DNA of 64,000 nt from Bemisia tabaci (taxonomy: Eukaryota > Arthropoda > Insecta > Hemiptera > Aleyrodidae). Shown piece after piece: positions 59,572 to 64,000 of the stretch (its first letter is position 1; every line of letters starts with the position of its first letter). Below the pieces are notes generated by a model, which was given only the letters and a program-made list of their open reading frames with translations, did not search any database and was not told where the DNA came from. A program made the position numbers and the translations under genes. The stretch is from the NCBI RefSeq assembly GCF_918797505.1, contig NC_092801.1, positions 24,706,477 to 24,770,476 of the forward strand, given 5' to 3'.

Positions 59572-60748
59572 CGCGGCGCGGCGCACAGTGGATCGAGACA
59601 AATAGACAGGTCGGACATAAAATTGTTTACTAAAACTGCTAATTTTGATGTTTATTTCGTCACATTTTAAATTTCAAGGAGTGGCGTAGGTAGAAAATTT
59701 TACGAGGAAACCAATGAAACCATTTTTAAAATCTCAAAATTTTGTATAAACGGAGTTATAGGCGTTTAAAGTTTCCAAATTTTTGAAACGGCAAAATCTC
59801 GCCCGGCCACGCACTTGACACGGGCTCGCTCTGGGGGCGTAAAGAGCGTGAATATTTCGGGGGCGCCTAAAAGGCGAGGTCTCCACCAATCCGCGAATTT
59901 TAGGAGCCACGGATAGCTCACATGGTTGAATGATGACAAGACAACAATTGATTGATTAAATGAATGATTGATTGATTTAATAATCATAGACAGAATACAC
60001 GAATCAAATTTCAGAACAACGAAACCGAAAAGCACAACTAAATCTTCTTCAAAATCTTCCAAACTTCCATAAACTCTCCAAAACAACCGAAACTCAAAAA
60101 TAGACAAAAACTACAGCTAGCACACCAGGACTTGGCGGGGGCAACGGTCGGACGACTCTAATGTGCTGATCCTCTATGCCGACGGTCTCGCGGAGGCTGC
60201 TGACGAATTTTCACTCAAAACGTTGACGGAAGGGTTGAACCGCACCCAGTGACTTGGCGGGAGGCAACGGTCGGACGACTCTAATGTGCTGATCCTCTAT
60301 TCCAGAGGTCTACGGAGGTTGATTCGACACCGCCGAAAAACACTTTGAGGACTCAGGGATGGAATTTTACGTGCACCTGGACATTACACGGAATCGCGAC
60401 ATTTCCCATCCCGGCGAACATGAGCGACTGAGTTTAGAAATTTTCCAGAAAACGCGCGTCACCGTGCACCGCCGCTTCCTACGTCCCGCGCGTCCTGCCC
60501 CTTTACGCCAATAGCATCTCACGAAAAGTGCTGATCAATCTAGGGCTGGCCGCGGTTCACACGGGAAACAAGAGCAAAATCTAACCTATGACGTCACAAC
60601 CTTTCCTCCTCGCTGAGCCGCTGTCCGGCAAGCGATCCGCGCTATTCTCCCAGTACAAGGAGAACATGAATAATTTTTAAGTTTAGGGCTCAATTTTCGT
60701 TTCATTTTGTCCGACCTCCTCTATTGACTTGATCAACTACGCGGCGTT
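59572..60748. mobile_element. family J MITE split by about 0.9 kb
   Basis: The left part CGGCGCACAGTGGATCGAGA to GTTTAAAGTTTCCAAATTTT ends at about 59785. The right end ATTTTGTCCGACCTCCTC, TTGACTTGATCAACTACGCG lies at 60705-60748. The intervening DNA contains the tandem repeat below and ATTG-type simple sequence (59945-59985), but I could not delimit an inserted element. Confidence 0.55.
60125..60303. repeat. tandem duplication, about 122-bp unit
   Basis: GACTTGGCGGGGGCAACGGT, CGGACGACTCTAATGTGCTG, ATCCTCTAT at 60130-60177 recurs at 60251-60299 nearly unchanged, while the sequence between is less alike. Non-coding. Confidence 0.75.
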
Positions 60749-61231
60749 TCAGACTTTCCGCCCCCAGCCTATATTTTCTCAAGGAGAAACAGGCCAACCT
60801 CTAGATTGAAGTTTTCTTTGATAAATTAAACCTTTTGATTTCAATTGACCTAATTGGTGAGACGAGTTGGCAGCTACGGACATAATACTCACCGACTCTC
60901 CTCCGTCGTGAGGACGTATCTTCATTTTCACGTGAGCCTTGAAACGCGTGGAGTTAAATGGACAAAAGGGCTCAACTAAAAAATCAATTCCGCCCTGACG
61001 TCAGAATAGCGACAAACATTGTGAGCGCTGGCACTCTGAACGCGAATGGACGACGCGACGGGCCTACAAAGTAGGATGATCGGCGGAAAATTCGTAATTG
61101 AACGGTGATTAGGATTCTGGAAAAGCCCTATTCCTAGTTGCCAGATTTATTTTGCAAGGAGACTAGCTGCGTGAAGGGCAATTTGAAAGGACAAATAACT
61201 TTTAATTGGATCACTACACGAGATATGTATT
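60749..61231. other. unique sequence, no feature recognised
   Basis: No gene or repeat that I can support. Confidence 0.35.
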
Positions 61232-61488
61232 CTGTCGTGCTAAGGAAGAATGCCGTATGAACATTCGAGAGTTGCTAAATTTCTCCGGTTACAAAACGTA
61301 TTTTTGAGGAATGTTATGCGTATTTTCCCTCGAAATTCTCAGATGTTTTAGAGTAAATTCCGAACAAAAATATCTGAAAAAATTTGAAAAAAAAAAACAT
61401 TCCTGATTTTCCCAGTAAATTCATCTCTTGTTAAAAGAAATATGGAAACCTCTTATTGCTAATACGGCGTTCTTCCTTAGCACGGCGG
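61232..61488. mobile_element. family A MITE
   Basis: Ends CTGTCGTGCTAAGGAAGAAT and CGTTCTTCCTTAGCACGGCGG; flanks TATT and TATA give an imperfect 4-bp duplication. Arms GCCGTATGAACATTCGAGAG and TTGCTAAATTTCTCC. Non-coding. Confidence 0.8.
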
Positions 61489-62883
61489 TATAGCATCACA
61501 CAATCATTTTCCCGTTAAAATTTTACGCGTTGGACAGGTTTTAAATGTCAAAAATAAACTCGTAAGTGAGAAAACGGTGTTAATTGTAATTAATAGTTGA
61601 CATAGAAACTATTGAATTTGAACACATCGCTACCGGAACAATTTACATTGACAGATATCAAATTGACTATTGAAGATAAAATTAAGACGTCTGGCAAATA
61701 ATTAGGGTGCTTTCGGTTGAAGTAACCCTCCTCTTTTTTGTTCATAAATCATTTCAAAAGTTGGGAACCAGAAAATCCACGAAAGCTTGAAATTCGTAGA
61801 CCCATCAGAGAGCTGCACTTGTTTCACTTGTAGAAGGATTGAGATGCAACACCTCGTTCCTCTAAATAGGTATACTCTGTTTTTCGGTGGTTACAACCAA
61901 CGGCAACTCCCAAAAGTGCAGAAAAGCGAAAGTGCCTTCAATTTTGAAGATGCAATACGCACGTCCGTGCAACACGAATAGTTGCATCAAGGCGCTACAA
62001 ACAAATCAAAATCATTATATGCAGCTTTCCAGAGCAAATACCGTCTTTCCCACCCGCCCATGTTCTGTTTAGCAGAAGCACGTTCAATTAGACTCAAGTC
62101 TATTTTGACTTTCGATCGGGGGAAGTTTGAACTGTCCTGTAATTAGTTATTGTCTCTCTCAAAGTTTCAATCAATCAAATTTTTACTCTGAAGCCCTGGC
62201 AAAAGAACACGCAAGAAAGTCAAACCGTCCTCGGAATTCATCTTCACGACCTGCACCAACATTTCTTTTTCGCTTGTCACAGTATGCTAGGTCATGGTTG
62301 CGCCCCTCACGTAACATGCCCGCCCCTCCCTTACCGTTCCCCACGCAAGTTACTAATGACCAAACGAGCTGCGGTATTCATGTTCTTGTCATCTTCTTGC
62401 TGTGCCGCCAGCTCTTACTTCAAACTTTGTGAATTCTCATTCCGTGCGCATAGAAATTAACATTGTGTATTATCGTAGATTGGCAGTGATATTTTTTGTG
62501 TTAGAAGGTTGACTGCTCCATTAGGCTCTATGAAGTAAGAGCTCCATGTAGACTGATTTAGTGACAACGTTGTCCGATATAATATCGAACTCTTGGTTCA
62601 AACCAAAACAAAATTCATGAGTTAATTGTGCTAATTTATTAAATTTTAGTCATTGACTGATCATAAATCAACCAAAGACTCATTGAATACGAGAACTTTC
62701 GATTGTAAGAAATACTTGAACCCATTTTACCACCATGGTGCAAAGGGCGCGAAATGACGCGAATTAGAAACAATGTTCTGTGTTTGTTTACATTTGAACC
62801 AAGGGTTCGATTTTTTATTGAATGACGTATCCACTAAATCAGTCTATTTCGACGTGTCAGTACTCTCCTTATATCTAGTGGTC
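61489..62883. other. longest transposon-free stretch near the right side
   Basis: About 1.4 kb of AT-rich sequence without paired repeats that I recognise. Frames of 60-101 codons (for example 62127-62432) have no domain or splice context. It could be intronic or intergenic. Confidence 0.4.
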
Positions 62884-63182
62884 AGGGTTGCCACAGTCAG
62901 AGAAAACCAGGAATTGTCAGGGAATTCGAAAAAGTCAGGGAAAACCGGGAAATGTCAGGGAAAATGACGAAAATGTCCGGGAAAATGTGTTAAATCACCT
63001 TCATTTGCTTTCTAAAATGGGTTTGAGATTTTGAACAAGAAATTTTGCCTGAAAACTATTTTCAATTACGCCTTCCTAACCATCCTTCAGATCTTCAATA
63101 GTCAGGGAATGTCACCAAAATGTGTCAGGGAAATTAGGGAACTGTCAAGGAATTTCATTTTCTAACTTCTTTGGCAACCCTG
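62884..63182. mobile_element. GTCAGGG-repeat MITE, complete copy
   Basis: Ends AGGGTTGCCACAGTCAG and TTTGGCAACCCTGAG-like. The interior has repeated GTCAGGGAA and GGGAAAACCGGGAAATGTCA. The middle CTTTCTAAAATGGGTTTGAG matches 33303-33790 and 36723-37233. About 299 bp, non-coding. Confidence 0.75.
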
Positions 63183-64000
63183 AGTGGTCCTCCTAGCAGT
63201 AGAGTGCCTATATTAAGAGAGTATGACCACTGGTGTTACCACCTCTGATTGGCTCAGCCATCTTAGGCTGAACGGAGCCCTTAGGACCCAAAAATGGCGG
63301 ACGCCATAAGTTTAATGTAATGCAAAATGACTCAAAATGTAGTTTTCTTTGCTTATCGTAACGAAAAAATTTACCCAAATGCACTACTGCGACTTCTTTA
63401 CATATTTTCACGGCTAATCGTGTGTGTGCAATTTTCGAGAAAAATTATCTTAGATGTACGAGTAGTAAGGTTGGCAGCAAGTGCGGTTGGTGATAACCGT
63501 CAAAAGTTGGCAATGACCCCCCTCCCATCCTCCAAAACCAAAACTAAGCACCGCAATTTTTGGGTCCTAAGCCTCTCCATGGGGCCCAGCCCAGTGGCCA
63601 TTCCCTCCTCTAAGCAGAAAATCTCGCGAAAATAATTCGCACAGACCGACAAACCTGGAAACGGACACGAGAGAATAGCGCGGTGAGTAAACCAAACGGA
63701 TCTTGTAATTTGAGTCCTATCCGACCTTGACAATGACCAAGTACCGACTGCGGACGCTGTTCCATGGTTGCCATTCACGACCATACCCACCACGATCGCA
63801 ATGCATAAATTACGAATTTATGCGGAAATATGACAATTGCCCGTGCAATTCCGGCTCCCAAGCGTCGTCTACCGGCTGCGAGTGCTGTTTTCGGGCCGGA
63901 GGGGGTGGGGAGGGGACGGAAATGAGTTGTCCGCGGTGCGGCGCTACAGGAACTGGGTCACTGGCGCTACTCCTAACCTAACCGAAATGATGATTTCGAC
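63183..64000. other. right edge of the window, no gene supported
   Basis: 63270-63300 (GAGCCCTTAGGACCCAAAAA) and 63557-63580 (TTTTTGGGTCCTAAGCCTC) form a weak inverted pair, possibly another MITE of about 310 bp. A cysteine-containing 84-codon frame at 63727-63981 and a 5' splice-site-like GCGGTGAGTAAA at 63678-63689 are noted, but do not make a gene on their own. Confidence 0.35.

Noticed and set aside
59053..59601. 182-codon minus-strand frame
   Set aside because: It spans two family G MITEs and a 43-nt homopolymer (poly-lysine), so it is repeat-derived.
63727..63981. Cysteine-containing 84-codon frame with CPRC, possibly a zinc-finger exon
   Set aside because: Cysteine spacing is irregular, the composition is G-rich, and there is no acceptor site or homology I recognise.
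1..64000. CRISPR array, operon or bacterial contamination
   Set aside because: No regularly spaced short direct repeats with unique spacers, no long prokaryotic ORFs; tRNA-Gln, SINE and spliced exon are eukaryotic.

Overview
This is a gene-poor, AT-leaning eukaryotic window, almost certainly from an arthropod and probably an insect. The evidence is a spliced protein exon, tRNA genes with pol III terminators, a tRNA-derived SINE, decayed non-LTR retrotransposon ends, a short TTAGG-type tract, and very dense palindromic DNA-transposon derivatives. Nothing looks bacterial: there are no operons, Shine-Dalgarno sites or long ORFs. Most ORFs of 60-180 codons are chance frames through repeats. Many are palindrome shadows, with the same peptide on both strands of one inverted repeat. 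I cannot name the species.

Host content is small. Two identical tRNA-Gln(CTG) genes lie on the minus strand (866-937 and 2141-2212). One well-formed internal exon lies on the plus strand (53311-53424, 114 bp, 37 whole codons plus split codons, AG/GT borders); I do not recognise its protein. Far upstream on the same strand, 15851-15905 holds a polypyrimidine tract whose 3' splice site directly abuts a 5' splice site (TTTCAG|GTAAGA). This is the architecture of a recursive-splicing ratchet point. The simplest reading is that much of the window is one very long plus-strand intron plus the start of the next.

The rest is a stack of short inverted-repeat elements. Family A (ends CTGCCGTGCTAAGG, 4-bp target duplication) has about ten copies, several split by later insertions. 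A large group has ends CACTG or CACGG followed by an A-run (families B, C, E, G, H and others, 2-bp duplications). Its members share the tip but have unrelated interiors built of short inverted motifs. Family D has 4-bp A/T duplications, and family J begins near GCACAGTGGATCGAG. Two elements have TTAA duplications (piggyBac-like), one has an 8-bp duplication (hAT-like), and three have 9-10-bp duplications (MULE-like or foldback). Two are giant palindromes: 18639-19565 and 24998-26635.

Layout: 1-440 retrotransposon tails; 866-2212 tRNA-Gln pair; 2.2-8.3 kb mostly unique, AT-rich sequence; 8.8-15 kb nested MITEs and the SINE; 15.5-16 kb ratchet candidate; 16.6-20.7 kb family A cluster with two dated insertions; 21.5-23.8 kb tandem MITEs; 24.9-26.75 kb foldback inside J; 27-43 kb mixed MITEs; 43.9-44.7 kb hAT-like element with a 3-unit tandem repeat; 45.3-52 kb A, E and G nests; 53.3 kb exon; 53.7-64 kb more MITEs and unique sequence.

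The most interesting patterns are the zero-length exon site, the recurrence of the same AG|GTAAGA junction inside three dispersed family B transposons, TIRs that are 3' splice-site look-alikes on both strands, and independent insertions into the same few bases of family A termini.
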